The position numbers and the translations under genes are program-made. Positions 52,309 to 64,000 of a DNA stretch of 64,000 nt are shown here, piece after piece. The stretch's first letter is position 1, and every line of letters begins with the position of its first letter. The stretch lies in assembly GCA_013400975.1 (NCBI GenBank), contig WBMZ01003331.1, positions 185,931 to 249,930 on the forward strand, given 5' to 3'. The DNA is from Atrichornis clamosus. Lineage: Eukaryota > Chordata > Aves > Passeriformes > Menuridae. The notes beneath the pieces are model-generated. The model ran no database searches. It was not told the DNA's origin and saw nothing but the letters and a program-made list of their open reading frames with translations.

Positions 52309-52710
52309 CTTTCTCCATGGCCGGCTGGCCACGATCACCATAGTCTGAGCATCCTCTTGATTGAATTTATTGTCACAGCACTTACTAAACATGCAGATAT
52401 TTTTATCTTTCTGGTGGAGCTGCAGAGCCTGAAGTGGAGAATTTACCTCTTTTTGTGAATTTAAAGATGGACTTCTGATACCGGCCATTTTATGCATTAA
52501 AATGTCCAAAGTGTACAGGAATACTATAAACTTCCTGTTCAGATAAATCTGTCTATGTTCTAATAATAATTTCTCTTCTCTGATGTCATGTGCTACCTCA
52601 AGGATAACTGTCCTACTTCCAAGATTAGGTATTGGAGGAGAGTTTTGGCAGTGTTTTTTATAGGCCTTATGTAAAAAGAATCTTTGACCAGATACATACC
52701 TTATTTTTTT
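52309..52710 (-). other. Uncharacterised minus-strand open frame ending at a consensus splice donor (candidate exon)
   Basis: Reading the minus strand, the frame is free of stops from just after the TGA at 52711-52713 down past a donor-like AAG|GTAGGT, whose last exonic base would be 52309. Two in-frame ATGs lie at 52497 and 52488. The second has a favourable context (A at -3, G at +4) and gives exactly 60 codons to the donor, phase 0: MAGIRSPSLN... to ...VIVASRPWRK. Upstream codons include SPPIPNLGSRTVILEV. Cysteines fall at ICMFSKCCD. I recognise no family, repeat or domain. A good 3' splice site was not found, and a second donor-like AAG|GTATGT sits at 52700. It could be an exon of an antisense transcript, a relic, or chance. 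Confidence 0.25.
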
Positions 52711-55199
52711 TCAGGTCTAAGTGAAAGACAAAGATCACCACAGTTTCCTTCTGTACTGGATTGTGAAGTTTTTTTATTGATGTAGATAATATAGTCACAT
52801 CATACAAGAAAGTGGTCTTTATATACAACCTTAAAACACTGTTTTCCTTGAAAAATGTCTACAAATTGGAAATTGCATCATTATATACAACTGCATTTGT
52901 TTTTTGCCTCTAATACTTTGTAGCAAGTGCTGTTGATTAGCAAATAACAGCTTTACTAATTGTTGATCCAGCAAAAATTCACATTGGATTGCAAAAATAC
53001 TGTTGTTCAGGTAGCTGAAGCCATGTTAGGTATTCACCCCTGTTTCTGCAACTCCACGATGTAGATAATACTGTGCAGAAGCTAGTAAGCAATTTCTGTA
53101 TGGAGTCACAGCAGCTATAGTCCTTTACCAGGTTTGTCGCAGTTCTACATGAAGAAATTGTCAGAAACTGATTGTACCTCTAACAGCAGTTAAATTTTGT
53201 GGAATATTTTCAATTTCATTTATTGCTATGTGCACTAATTGCTGCCTGTGAGCTACTGTACATAATTACTATGTGCTGTTCAACTTCCTCATTAAGTGTT
53301 TCTCTTTCAGTGTTTCAAGCGCTAACACTGAATTCGCAAAATGTCAAAAAAAAATTAGAATGGCAGCGTGTCATTTTTCATTTGGTGGCACACATTCTCA
53401 ACTTGTGCCACAGAATGTCAGTATATCAGATTCAGTTAAGTCTCTTTACATGTCACAGTGCTGAGTTAAAATATACATAGAAAGTGCTCAAAGAGAGCAG
53501 TTTTGGTGAAACCCAGATGCTCTTCATCAGAATATATTTTTGTCTTTTTTGTGGTCAAGACATAAAGTCTGTGGATTGGGAAAGGATTTCTAGTTTCTTT
53601 GCTCTAAGTGTGTTTTATTCGCTATGGTTTTGGCAATTTTTGATGTCAGAGAAGTTCTTTAGTTTCTCCATGGCAGTAGTGGTACACTGTTTTCCTGAGA
53701 TATGCTCTTACATTTAGGTTTAGGTTCATTTTCACCAGGATGATTAGCAGAGTAGATAGCTCTAGGATCTTTGAATGTTGAGAACTAATTTCCCTGACAT
53801 TTCTATTAAAGAAAAAAGCATGCAGATTTTCAGGAATTTTTTTTTTAATGCCTTTTTTACATTAGGGGTAGGGTAAGAAAAACCCTCATTTCATTTTATA
53901 AAATGGCATCTTGGCATCTTAAACTGTTCCGGGATTTCTTCCACTGTTGTATACATGCATAACTGTAGTCTGCAGGGTTTCTCACATTCAGATAAACATG
54001 CTGACAAGAAATGTTGCCTGTGGAAAGACCAGTTTTGAAGAGCAAGAGGTTGGACATCAGAACTAAAGAGCAGCAACTTAGAAATGAAAACTAGTCTAGT
54101 ACAGGTACATATGTGTCAGAACTAAGAGAGGAAAGTGAAAAAAGGGAAGAGGTTGGAAACATATAGGAAGGAGCTGACTGCTGATACTTGAAGATGAGAG
54201 CACAAAAGAATTGCAACACCTGCTATTGAGCAACTACTACTGAGGAGGGTTTCACAGAAAATACCTGTTTTTTTATCTTTTATTGTCCTTAAGTTCTCAC
54301 GTCATACAATTTAAATCAGCCTCTGAAAGTGTATTGGATCTTGAGAAATTTTTTGGCTAAGAAAGAGAATAATGTAAATATTTACAGGAATTTTTCAACA
54401 TTTTTGTTCTCTGGTTGGATGTAAACTTACAGATTTTGCTATTAAATCTTTAGTAGTCATGTCTTGTATTGGTCTAAGTTTGAAAGTTTTATCTCATCAC
54501 AAGACAAATCATAAATTAATTTTGTGTTGTAGCAGAAATAAAGGGAAAGAGAATAATTAATTAAAATGCCTTTTTATAGTTTCAAAATTATTTCTCCATT
54601 TCTCTCTCCTCTCCTGTTGTTGCAATACTTGAATTTTTTTTAGTACTTCTTTCTGACAGAATAGAATTTGGAAGTGAACAGGAGTTATACATGAAATTGT
54701 GCCCAAGCATAAATCTCTCTTCTCTTACAGTCCTTTCTGCCCAGACTCTTAATACATAGTCATTTACCTCCGCCACTACAAACTTACAGATGCTTTCTCC
54801 TAAATGTCATTGATTTTAATGTCTCAAAGGTGAGAATCCTGTTTTCCTGACACCCTGTGATCATAGCATCAAGTAGTGAATCATTATATTATTCCAGTTG
54901 ATTGATGAGCTCATTTTGCAACAGAAGTCAAATTGGATTTTTTATTTATAATGGTGATAAAATATAATGTGTGATCTTGCTATTCTGATGCCATCAGAAT
55001 TTAGTTTTAATATAAATTTCACCAGTAAAATCTCTAAGTACTTTCCTGACCTTTTAGAGATTTTTTAATGCTTTCTCTTGCAGGTGAATGCTATACTGGA
55101 GAAACAAAGCATTTCTTTCTTTTTAAATTTTGAAATCTTGTCATGACTAATTGTGTTTGCTGCTTAGATTAATTTGATTAATTTTTTTGGCTGTTTCAG
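52711..55199 (+). other. PTPRD: Non-coding stretch upstream of the first PTPRD exon in the window
   Basis: This is intron sequence leading to the acceptor at 55199. It holds short open frames without signatures (for example 53199-53480 and 53484-53717) and no recognised repeat. Only the final 15-20 bases, the polypyrimidine tract and AG, can be annotated with confidence. Confidence 0.6.
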
Positions 55200-55345
55200 C
55201 ACCACCAAAGTTTACAAGAACACCCGTTGACCAGACAGGGGTTTCAGGAGGAGTCGCCTCATTCATCTGTCAAGCCACAGGAGATCCAAGACCTAAAATT
55301 GTCTGGAACAAAAAAGGAAAGAAAGTCAGCAATCAGAGATTTGAG
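55200..55345 (+). CDS. PTPRD: PTPRD coding exon, first half of Ig domain 1
   Basis: This exon encodes the N-terminal half of the first Ig-like domain of receptor protein tyrosine phosphatase delta, a neuronal LAR-family adhesion receptor and synaptic organiser. It starts after a polypyrimidine acceptor (TTTTTTTGGCTGTTTCAG) with two bases that complete a split codon (phase 1), probably Thr, and then reads [17 protein letters not shown] onward for 48 codons. The first disulfide cysteine is in [11 protein letters not shown], the core tryptophan in KIVWNKKG, and NKKGKKV is the basic loop known in this family to bind heparan or chondroitin sulfate. It ends in QRFE at a codon boundary, followed by GTATTA. 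From memory of the paralogues, [10 protein letters not shown] favours PTPRD over PTPRS and PTPRF. The signal-peptide exon that must precede it was not found in the window. The exon call is very secure; the paralogue assignment is slightly less so. Confidence 0.94.
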
Positions 55346-58300
55346 GTATTAGGTCCATTGTTCTGTTCCTCTGAAAAACATTTAATTCCAACCTTGTTTC
55401 TAATCCCACTGTGTGTGCTTTATTAACAGTGACTTGGGAAAATAACAATGACTGTCAGGGATAATTTGCTGGGAGCAGTCTCATGAAGTTTTTATTTTCA
55501 AAACTGGTTATGCTTAGAACCATTAAAGAGAAAACTGCTACTGCTGTTTTCTACACTAGCCTGATCTGAGGAGTTTCGAGATGCCTCTGTTCAGTGTCCT
55601 GTCTCATGAAGGAGGTGGTGGGGACATTAATTGAGCAGTAATTGCTGTCTCCAAAGAGCAAATCACCTCCCTTTGTGGCAAGGTGCATTAGGCAGGCCCA
55701 GTCTGCGACTGCTTCTACTGCCACAATTCCTTACCCTGTTGAGGAGGGAGATGAAAGGGGCACTGTAGTTCCTGCTGTGGAAGAGGAAAAGTAAAACTTG
55801 TTTGCTTTTGATTCTTTTCTTAACAATAAATTAGGAAAATACTTAGAGAAATCTCTAAGGTTTCTCTCCACAACCTTCACTTACAGAAAACAGTGAAAAT
55901 AATCTGCTCAAAGGATTCTGTTTATTTGAGGGAAATAAGAAAACAAATATTATTTCCTCTTGTAGTGGCAGGAGTAATTAATATCAAATACAAACTGACC
56001 TTTAAAATGAAGAAAAAACCTCAGAAAATGGAGGAAAGCTTTTGGAATAGATACCAAAACTGACACTAAGAGTGTATAATTGTCTCTTAACTGTGTTCAG
56101 TGTTAAATAAGAGACTTCTGTTTGCTTAAAAACAATTATTTGTAAGATTACTGTAATTTGTATATAAAACAATTGTGATATTCTTTTTATGAGCAAATTA
56201 TCTAGTATATAGTTATTAATAACTGACTGAATATCAAAGTCCTCTGTATTATTTTTTAGTAGTATTTGTGAAGATTGCTTGTCCTGCCTTTCAGATTAGA
56301 TTTATTTAGAATTGCATTTCACCTATAAACCACATTTATTTTACTCATGTTCAGAAAAATATCTAAAGGCGTTGGAATTTGTTCATTAACCGATATAATT
56401 TTTGGCTTCTGTATTTACTACAGCATGAAAAATAAAATAATGTATTTAAATGCTACCTCCTAGTGCCAAAAACTGTTTGCACTTTGCAGAGCATATGCAG
56501 AGCTGTAATTGGAAATAGAAATTTTATCATCAATTCTACACAATTTTATCCTCTTATTTTCACTGAATTTTCATTCAAAGTGAATTCTAAGCAGAGAAAG
56601 ATGGTGCATATATATGTTAACTGTGTTTTATACTGCAATATGTCATGGTTTATTTGCTTAATATATTGCTTTCTAGGTACCTATGTACCTGATTTTAGGG
56701 GGAATAAACAAAAATAAAGTAGTTTTATTTCCATTAAAATGATTTGAATGTAACTGTAAAAACCACCTTAAAATGTTTTTAAAATGCCTTTAGTGGACTG
56801 TTGAAGTGGACTGTATAGCCAAGATGGAATGTATTTCAAAGAAATACATGACACTTGCCAAGTCGTTTACAATTTTTATTATGACCACTGAGCAGAGCCA
56901 TTATAAAGTGTGGAGAGCACATCAATATTTTAAGCAGCTTTTTTTCCTGTTCAAAGTAAGGCCATTAATTCATGCCATAGAACCTCTAAATAAGAAAAGA
57001 ACAACAGTAGAAATAAGATTCAAAAAAGACATATGAAATGTTTGGGAAACAAGAAAGGTCTGAGATTGCCAGCTGGACCAGTAAGAGAATAATTACTTTG
57101 GTTTTTTATCCTCTTCTTTCACGTTAATTTTTTGTATATTTCTCTGAATGTGGTTGCTTAATGATACAAGAATGAAAATGTTTTACCTGGACACCTGTCT
57201 TCTTAGAAGCCTAATAAATACAGCTGTAAATGACTTCAGTGATCCGTCTGATCCACATGCTTTCCCAGGGGTGCTGGGTGTTACTTTTTAAATTAATCAG
57301 TAAATGGACAGTTTCCTACAAGGCTACGTGAACTTTGTCATGATTATTTGTCACCTATGTGGAACCAGAACTCTCTTGCTGAAACTTGATGTACATTGCA
57401 ATTGGGGAACAAATAGTTTATTTCCTCTCTCTTAACTGTTTATATATTTGAAGACTTTTATTTTTGAATGTTCTTGCTCACAGGCTAATTCTCACAACTT
57501 AGTGAGAATAGTACTTAGAGTTAGGCATTGCTTCTGAAATTAAAATATACAGTAAGACCTTGTGGGTCTTCTCTGTTAATCTTCCAGCTTTTATTTATGT
57601 TGCAGGTATATACTCCGAAAGAGTATGATATAGGAAGGTTCTTCTGTTCTCTTCCTTCCTTCAAATTAATTCAAAAAATAGAAATTAGAAAATTATGCTT
57701 TAAGTTACTAAGAAGTCTTTCTCAGGGGAACTTAAAAAAGAGCAGAGAAGGGAAAAATAGAAATTTTAAAAATTACATCATTCTACCCTTTGCACAAGAC
57801 TACCTTTCTTAAAAAAATATCTGTTGTAAAAAAAAATAAAATCTCATTCAGTAGATGGGGAAGTGTGAGGAATTAACTAGCTGTGATATGCAAGAAAGGG
57901 GAAAACTCATCACATTAAAAATAAATTCCTTTTGTGATACATATTTTTGAGACATCAACTTGAAACAATCTCTGCAATATTTGCCCAACAAAATCTGCTG
58001 CAGTTGTTTTCATTGGCTGTCCAGATAAATTTATTCAGCATTCAAGTTTAAACAATAGCAGTTACTCTTTTTAAGTATTATGTCTGTGAGTATTGTGATC
58101 CTGTGCTCACGTTTTTTATCTACAAATGGTTAGTCTGACCACTTAAAGACCATGACATTTTTCTTTCCTTTATAAATGTCAATTTCTCAAGAATTCTAGT
58201 TACTCTTCTATTTGTGCAAACATCGGGAGGAGATTTTGTAATGTCTAGACTGGTTTAGGGCACCGCCTTTACTGAAAGAACAAGAAAAAGGTATGCATCT

Positions 58301-58690
58301 GGTGGGCTATAAAACAAATTATCAAAAAACCCCAGGGGTTTTATCTTATTTTCACCTCTCCTGATGCTAGGCAGAAACTGTGCAATTCCTACAATGAAAA
58401 GAGAAAAATACAGGGCATATTACCATCATTTCCAACCCTGGACTTTATTTCTCTCTTATTCTCAACAAGTGCAGAGATCTAGTAGGTTGCTTGTGTATAA
58501 AATAGACAGCAAGACACAAACAGATGTGCAGATGGGCATATATGCACAATGTTTTGTGCATATATATATAGATTATGGATAAATATTAATTTTGTAGAGA
58601 AAGACAAAATAAAAAATTATGAGTGTCCTTTCTTTATAAGTGCCATTTAACTGATGATAGTACTGATACCTACCATTGATTTTTTTTAAA

Positions 58691-58774
58691 GTGAATTAAA
58701 TAGACTATTGCTATTACTTAATTATTAAGAAAGTGAATTAAATAGACTATTGCTATTACTTAATTATTAAGAAA
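58691..58774 (+). repeat. Exact 42-bp tandem duplication
   Basis: GTGAATTAAATAGACTATTG... at 58691-58732 is repeated without mismatch at 58733-58774. It lies in the intron between the two Ig1 exons. Confidence 0.98.
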
Positions 58775-59256
58775 GCTTCTCCAATACCTGGAGTGTTGCA
58801 GTACTCACCAATATTTGATGTGATTCTGACTGCAGATGAAGAAGGAAAGAAGATCTATTCTGTGTATTTTCTCATACGAAATTTAGTATTTCTTGTGTAA
58901 ATGCTGCAATTTTAAAACTAAACCTTAAAAGTTTAGCCTTATTATTTAGTATCTTAAATGATCATTTTGTTGAATAAATTTATCTGTGTTCTGTGGGTTA
59001 AATACAAAGCTAAATTGAATCATTCTGTTTGGTTCAGAAATTGCAGACTGTTTTTCACTTTGGAGCTAAATGAACAAGTAAGCTGCCCTCTTTGAGTAGA
59101 GAGGGAGTGTAGCTGGCATCAGTTGAAATGAATGTAACTGGCATTTGAAGGTAGAGTACTTTAGCTAAGAGAATGGAGAAGTATTGTTGGTGAGCATCAG
59201 GATAAAAGAGCATTAAGTTACAGAATTTTTTTTCTTACAGCCCTTGTTTGCTGGGT

Positions 59257-59312
59257 TGTGTTTTTTTGTTTTGGTTTGGTTTGGTTTTTGTTTGTTCATT
59301 TGTTTTTTGTCC
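59257..59312 (+). repeat. T/G-rich low-complexity tract
   Basis: TTTTGG- and TTTG-type repeats, about 240 bp upstream of the second Ig1 exon. A similar tract is at 6887-6918. Confidence 0.85.
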
Positions 59313-59552
59313 TGTATTTCTTGAAGTTCTATTAAAGTGGTCACTGAATACTTATTGAACAGCAATGCATATTCCAAGGTATTGCCACTTAAACATTTTC
59401 TCATCTGTGTGGAAATTGTCCTGGTACATATATTTGAAAAACCTACCTGTCTTTGGTGACTTGAATACCACCAGGCCATTGTTCATGTACAGATTAACTG
59501 AAGGATAGGTATTTGTAACAACATCTGTGACAGCTTTTGTTCCCTTTTATAG

Positions 59553-59694
59553 GTGATAGAGTTTGATGATGGATCTGGATCAGTTCTCAGAATACAACCA
59601 CTGCGCACGCCACGAGATGAAGCTATTTATGAATGTGTAGCTTCCAACAGCGTTGGCGAAATAAGTGTGTCCACAAGACTCACTGTTCTACGTG
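59553..59694 (+). CDS. PTPRD: PTPRD coding exon, second half of Ig domain 1
   Basis: This exon completes Ig domain 1 of the phosphatase receptor. It follows the acceptor GTTCCCTTTTATAG and begins on a codon boundary with [15 protein letters not shown], which joins the preceding exon's NQRFE in frame. The motif [10 protein letters not shown] supplies the second disulfide cysteine and the typical Ig F-strand Y-x-C. The last complete codons read TRLTVLR, followed by a single G before the donor GTAAGT, so the next codon (Glu in the family, LRED...) is split at phase 1. The 142-nt length and the 0/1 phases agree with family gene structure as I recall it. The ASNSVGE segment has Ser where I recall Asn in mammalian PTPRD; this is recalled, not aligned. 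Domain Ig2, the alternative microexons, fibronectin repeats, membrane segment and both phosphatase domains lie beyond the window. Confidence 0.94.
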
Positions 59695-62600
59695 GTAAGT
59701 TCTTCCTAAACATAGCTAATTTACTTAATAGCACTTAAAATAGTATGTTAAAGGCTTCTCTCCAATAAAGTTAAATACAATTCTTTTCAAATTGACCTTA
59801 CTATAGTCGTGATGCTGTTCATTACAAACTTTTTTACATAATACTTGAATATGACATTTGTGTCTTTTGACCATAAAATGGTAGTGTGGTATGTAGGGTA
59901 TGACAGATCAAAGTGAAGAAAAGAAGTAAGAAATAAGTGAAACAGGAGTGTCATGCACAATAGGCTATTTTATCAATTACTGCTCAAGACAAGCAGTTTA
60001 TGAATGCTTTTGATTTACATTTTACTGCTGCCCTGGGTAGCTTAGCTTTGTGCTATCAGCATTTACACAGAAATTTGCTCAATTAGCAGTGACCTTGGAA
60101 AGTTGCATGAATGGTTTTTAGATGAGGTTAAGCTGCTGCACAATTTCCCCCACAAGACACAATCATAAAAAAGGTGAAGGCTTCTTCCACTTCAAATGCG
60201 TGTCACCTGAACTGTATTACTTCAACAAGAAGTTTTTGAAAACACTAAAGGAAAAATTCAGTTTTTTCAACTATCGTTCAGGGGTGCGGATATTAATGTA
60301 CTGCCAAGTCTACTGTCTAGATAATACTCAGGGGAGGAAATACTAGTAGTGAAACGACCTGAATGTTTCATTTTGTCACCTGGAAATGAATAGATGCTGG
60401 AGTTGCAGACACTTCATGAAATACCACACTCATCAGTTTGCAGGGCTGCTTTTGTGACTAAAGATTACTGTCTTATATTTTGATATTACATGGCATTACA
60501 AGGTTTACAGAATTACTAGGTGTCTGTTTATAGGAATTGGAGATGATTAAACAGCTCTACAGAATTTAGAAGAAAATTTGTGGAACATGCAATTGCAATA
60601 TTTTTTTTCTTGGTCCTCTATCCAAAGCAATATAGGGTGACAAGGAGGTTTCTTTTCTCCTGTTTTTCTCTGAAGTTGGACTTTTGCTAGGAGAAAAAAA
60701 TTCTATAATTTTATTAGCTATTTTAATCAGTACAGAAAGTTCTGGCATTACGGTTGGAGTCAACAAGCAACACTATGTGCTTATATATCAAATAATAACT
60801 CTAAGGACATACTTATTTTTTTCTTAGAGGAAGTCTGATGTAAGCAAACTTTTCCAATATTTAAAGTTATCTCTAATGCCATGATTGTTCCTTATGTTAT
60901 CTTTTAAATATTCTACCCAATCTAGCCAGTGAAAATGGGAAGATTGATAGATTGGTGTTTAAACAGCGCCATGGACCTGTTCTTAACTCCCCAAGATAAG
61001 GTTTTCCCTTTATTAACTGATAGGAGCACTTTTTATGCACAACTTCGACATTGCTGAAAATGAACATAAAATGACATTTTTATATTCTATTAAAAGTTTC
61101 GCAAATTAAAGGAAAATGGGGAGGGAAGAAGGGGAAAACAAAAAAAACAATGTGAAAACTCAGGTGGAAATAGTGTTCTTTGTCTTCATAGATTCTTGAA
61201 AAGTATTTACAAGACTATTGGTCATGAAATGTGCATGCACGTGTTCTGCAAGATAGTGTTCTAAACTGAAGTTCTCATTTTGGGTTTTGTAAAGAAGCAA
61301 CAGCCCTCATCACTCTACCAAGAACCATGGAAATTGAAAAAGGCAGAGGTGGTGTCTGAGTGTCAAAACTGACTGACAGTACAGTGTGGTCTGTTTCTTT
61401 GCTAGTTCCATTGATTATTTAATCAATTTCTTGTAAGGTGTATGTAGCTTTGCTGGATAGTAAGAGCAATAATAGTGGCTTAATGCTAATTCAGACAACA
61501 GTAGTATGAGATCCTATTTTAAAAGCAATACATAATGATATGCATACGCAAATAAATAATGAACAAAACGTATTATTAGTTATGTAGTTACAATTTAAAT
61601 AAATTTCAGTTTTAATTTTGTTTTTCTAATTAAAACCAATGAAATATAAAACTGGGCATTGTATCCAACCATAATACATATGGCTTTTGCAAATGCTGAG
61701 AAATATTTGACCCCAGGAGAAGATTTATGGATTAAATCGGAAACTGGGAATATACAAGAATTCATGAACGTACTGTGACTGTGGATTTAGATAAAGGAGT
61801 AGCGTTGGAGAAAGCAAGGAACCTGCAGAGAAACAGGGCATTATAAGGAAGTTTTGGCAGGGTTAAAATCTTGAATTGCTATAAGTACAGTGGCTTGCTG
61901 TATTGCTTCTCAAGACACAGAATAATTCAGTGCTAAGGTCATTAGCCTGGAAGATAATTCTGTAATTGCAAAGCCTCTACTTTGCAAACTTAACACAAAT
62001 CTTCACCTTGTACAGTCTGCAACAGTATAATTGTGGAAAACCACTCCATTGATGACACCTTTTTGGGAAGGAGTGCCTCTGTGCCTCACATAGCTGCTGT
62101 AGGAATAAATATGCATTATAGATGTGAACAGGAATTAACCAGATTTAATGAAATACAAAACAGAGTAGAGTGAGTTGGATCTGTGGTTGCTTATGTTTTA
62201 CTCATTCCTGTGGTATGTATGTGACTCTGGATTGCAGAAGATGCCCATGTAACTTTCATATGTTCTTCTAATCATTCTGCAATGTCCTATCACAGACCCA
62301 GCTTGGCATCTGTGCCTCTTGCAAGGTGTTACCCAGAAGAGGAAGTCACTGTTTACTCACAATACAACCCACAAGTATTGCAACCCTAATACGGAATGTC
62401 AAGTGAAATCAGAGTAATTCCAGGAACGGAAGTGTCTGCCTATATTCATTTTGATTGTTTGTTTCACAAAATCCAGCTTAGCTGCTAGAAATAATTTCTG
62501 CAACACAGAACAGCAACATTTTTGCCGATATGTCCATATCTTTAGAGCCCACCTTGTCAGTTTTTCTATCTGTGGCAGTGTAGAGTAACTATAGTTTTAT

Positions 62601-64000
62601 GCACTACAGATACTACCATATTTTATTAAGTTCCTATACTACGAACAATTTTTAGTGATTGGGTCTCAAAGAACTATATAGAATATATATAAGAGAATAT
62701 AAATAATTTTTTTAGCTTCTAGGTTTTAGAAGTTTACAGTGAGAGAAAGAAAAAGAGCAGAAAAGGCATCTACAGATGACAACATTTCAAGAGCTTACCA
62801 GAGATAAAATATTGGTTCCTTTCTGTTACTAAAGTAAATTGGGAAACCTTCCAGGCTTAACCTTCACTCATTAGGCTGAATATTGTGAGAGTCTGGACCA
62901 AGAATAAATGTCTGACATGAGTGGAAACTGCTTTTGATTTTCTGTATATAAAGAAGTTGCCTGCTTTCCAGGACAGATTCACCCATATGAAAATGTTGAA
63001 TTTGAAGGGAAACAAAGCTTGAAAAGAGAAATCTGAAAGTTGCCTTCCTGACAAGAGGAACATGCTATTTATTTGAGCTCTTTGTTTTGAAAGTTTGTGT
63101 TGAGAACCATATGAGTGGAACAGTGCTTTGATTATTTTATTCAAATTTATTAGTGTTTAATACACATGCCTTTTTGGCCAAGAAGGTCAAAAGTATCCTT
63201 GGAGGCATTAGGAAGAGTGTTGCCAGCAGGTGGAGGAAGGTGGATCCTGCCCCTCTACTCAGCCCTGGTGAGGTCACATCTGCAGTGCTGTGCCCAATTC
63301 TGGGCTCCTCAGTAACAGAGAGTCATGGAGCTCCTGGAGCAAGTCCAACGAAGGGCCACAAAGATGATTAGGGAACTGGAGCATCTCTTTTATGAGGACA
63401 GGCTGAGGGAAATAGTCATGTTTAGCCTGGAGAAGAGACAACTGAGAAGGGACCTTATCAGTATCTGAGCATATCTGAAGGGAGAGTGCCAAGAAGATTG
63501 CGCCAGGCTCTTCTCTTGGATAATAGGACAAGAAGCAATGGGAAGAAACTTATGCACAGAAGTTCCACCTGAACATGAGGAAGAACTTTACTGTGCAAGT
63601 GACAAAGCCCTGGAACAGATTGCCCAGAGAGGGTGTGGAGTCTCCACCACTGGAGATACTCAAGAACCATCTGGACGCAATCCTGTGCTTTGTGCTCTGG
63701 GATAACTCTGCTTGATCAGGGCGATTGCACCAGATGATCCCACTTTGGTCCCTTTCAGCCTTACCCAGTCTGTGCTCCTGTGAATAGGCATTAAAAACTA
63801 ATAAAGTGTAGGATCTTCCTATATTCAGACATCACAGATGAAATAGCTTTCCTTTTATTGTCCGATCATTCCGTGTTAAAGCCACTTAGCTCTGGTTTTT
63901 TGTCTTGCAAATGGTGGCTATGAGACATTTTTCCTAGTTACAGAACAAGGGTTCTCATGTCATATACAAATCTATAAATTGTTGTCGTGGTTTTGCTAGA
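59695..64000 (+). other. PTPRD: Start of the PTPRD intron after Ig domain 1 (open at window end)
   Basis: It begins with the consensus donor GTAAGT. It is AT-rich with no recognised exon; the Ig2 exon beginning with the rest of the split Glu codon is not in the window. Its only recognised element is the CR1 at 63.2-63.8 kb. Confidence 0.88.
63185..63783 (+). mobile_element. CR1 LINE fragment, 3' end
   Basis: Sense CR1 from GTATCCTTGGAGGCATTAGG through CCTGCCCCTCTACTCAGCCC, GGGCCACAAAGATGATTAGG and CTGAACATGAGGAAGAAC to a diverged tail CAGTCTGTGCTCCTGTGAA. It appears to be the same subfamily as the 22.2-kb copy. Open frames overlapping it are incidental. Confidence 0.95.

Larger units (their letters stand above)
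55346..59552 (+). other. PTPRD: PTPRD intron within Ig domain 1 (4207 bp, phase 0)
   Basis: This intron runs from GTATTA to TTTTATAG and separates the two exons of Ig domain 1. It is AT-rich non-coding DNA with no recognised transposon. Its clearest structure is the exact 42-bp tandem duplication at 58691-58774. There are short AT runs near 58557-58572 and a T/G-rich tract at about 59257-59312. The many short open frames have no domain signature. A moderately GC-rich patch at about 55600-55790 was examined and not identified. Confidence 0.9.

Noticed and set aside
56580..56640. MVHIYVNCVLY-like frame resembling the start of a PTPRD signal peptide
   Set aside because: It lies downstream of the first Ig1 exon, lacks a Leu-rich core and a donor in the right phase. 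The resemblance is coincidental.
63153..63371. 72-codon plus-strand frame with GKVTSAVLC-like text
   Set aside because: It overlaps a CR1 3' region and matches no protein. It is a by-product of the repeat.

Overview
This window looks like bird genomic DNA. It is AT-rich, carries CR1 retrotransposon fragments ending in the typical TTCTATGATTCTAT-type tail in both orientations, and has two LTR insertions that resemble avian endogenous retroviral LTRs. The second LTR resembles songbird families, so a passerine is possible but not shown. From general knowledge, avian PTPRD lies on the Z chromosome; the sequence alone cannot confirm that placement.

The only gene I can identify with confidence is PTPRD (receptor-type tyrosine phosphatase delta, LAR family), read on the + strand. 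Two coding exons are present, at 55200..55345 and 59553..59694. Together they encode almost the whole first immunoglobulin domain, with both disulfide cysteines and the lysine-rich heparan sulfate-binding loop. The splice phases fit: 1 into the first exon, 0 between the two, 1 out of the second. The signal-peptide exon was not seen in the 55 kb upstream, and the second Ig domain must lie beyond position 64000. The window is therefore almost entirely intronic.

Layout: 1-55199 is one very long intron segment, or a series of introns with unrecognised 5'-UTR exons. It holds CR1 copies near 9.7, 10.2-11.0, 12.2-12.8, 20.0-21.4, 22.2-22.9, 29.3, 36.3 and 38.5 kb, a degraded LTR at about 34.6-35.8 kb, an ancient MIR-like SINE at about 44.0 kb, and an 846-bp solo LTR with a 5-bp target duplication at 44856-45701. 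55346-59552 is a 4.2-kb intron containing an exact 42-bp tandem duplication. 59695-64000 is the start of the next intron and carries another CR1 near its end.

Two minus-strand open frames outside recognised repeats are longer than I would expect by chance in such AT-rich DNA: 52282-52710, with a consensus splice donor, and 2994-3524. They are the best candidates for something undescribed, but neither resembles a family I know, and both may be chance. I saw no rRNA, tRNA, CRISPR array or bacterial-type feature.
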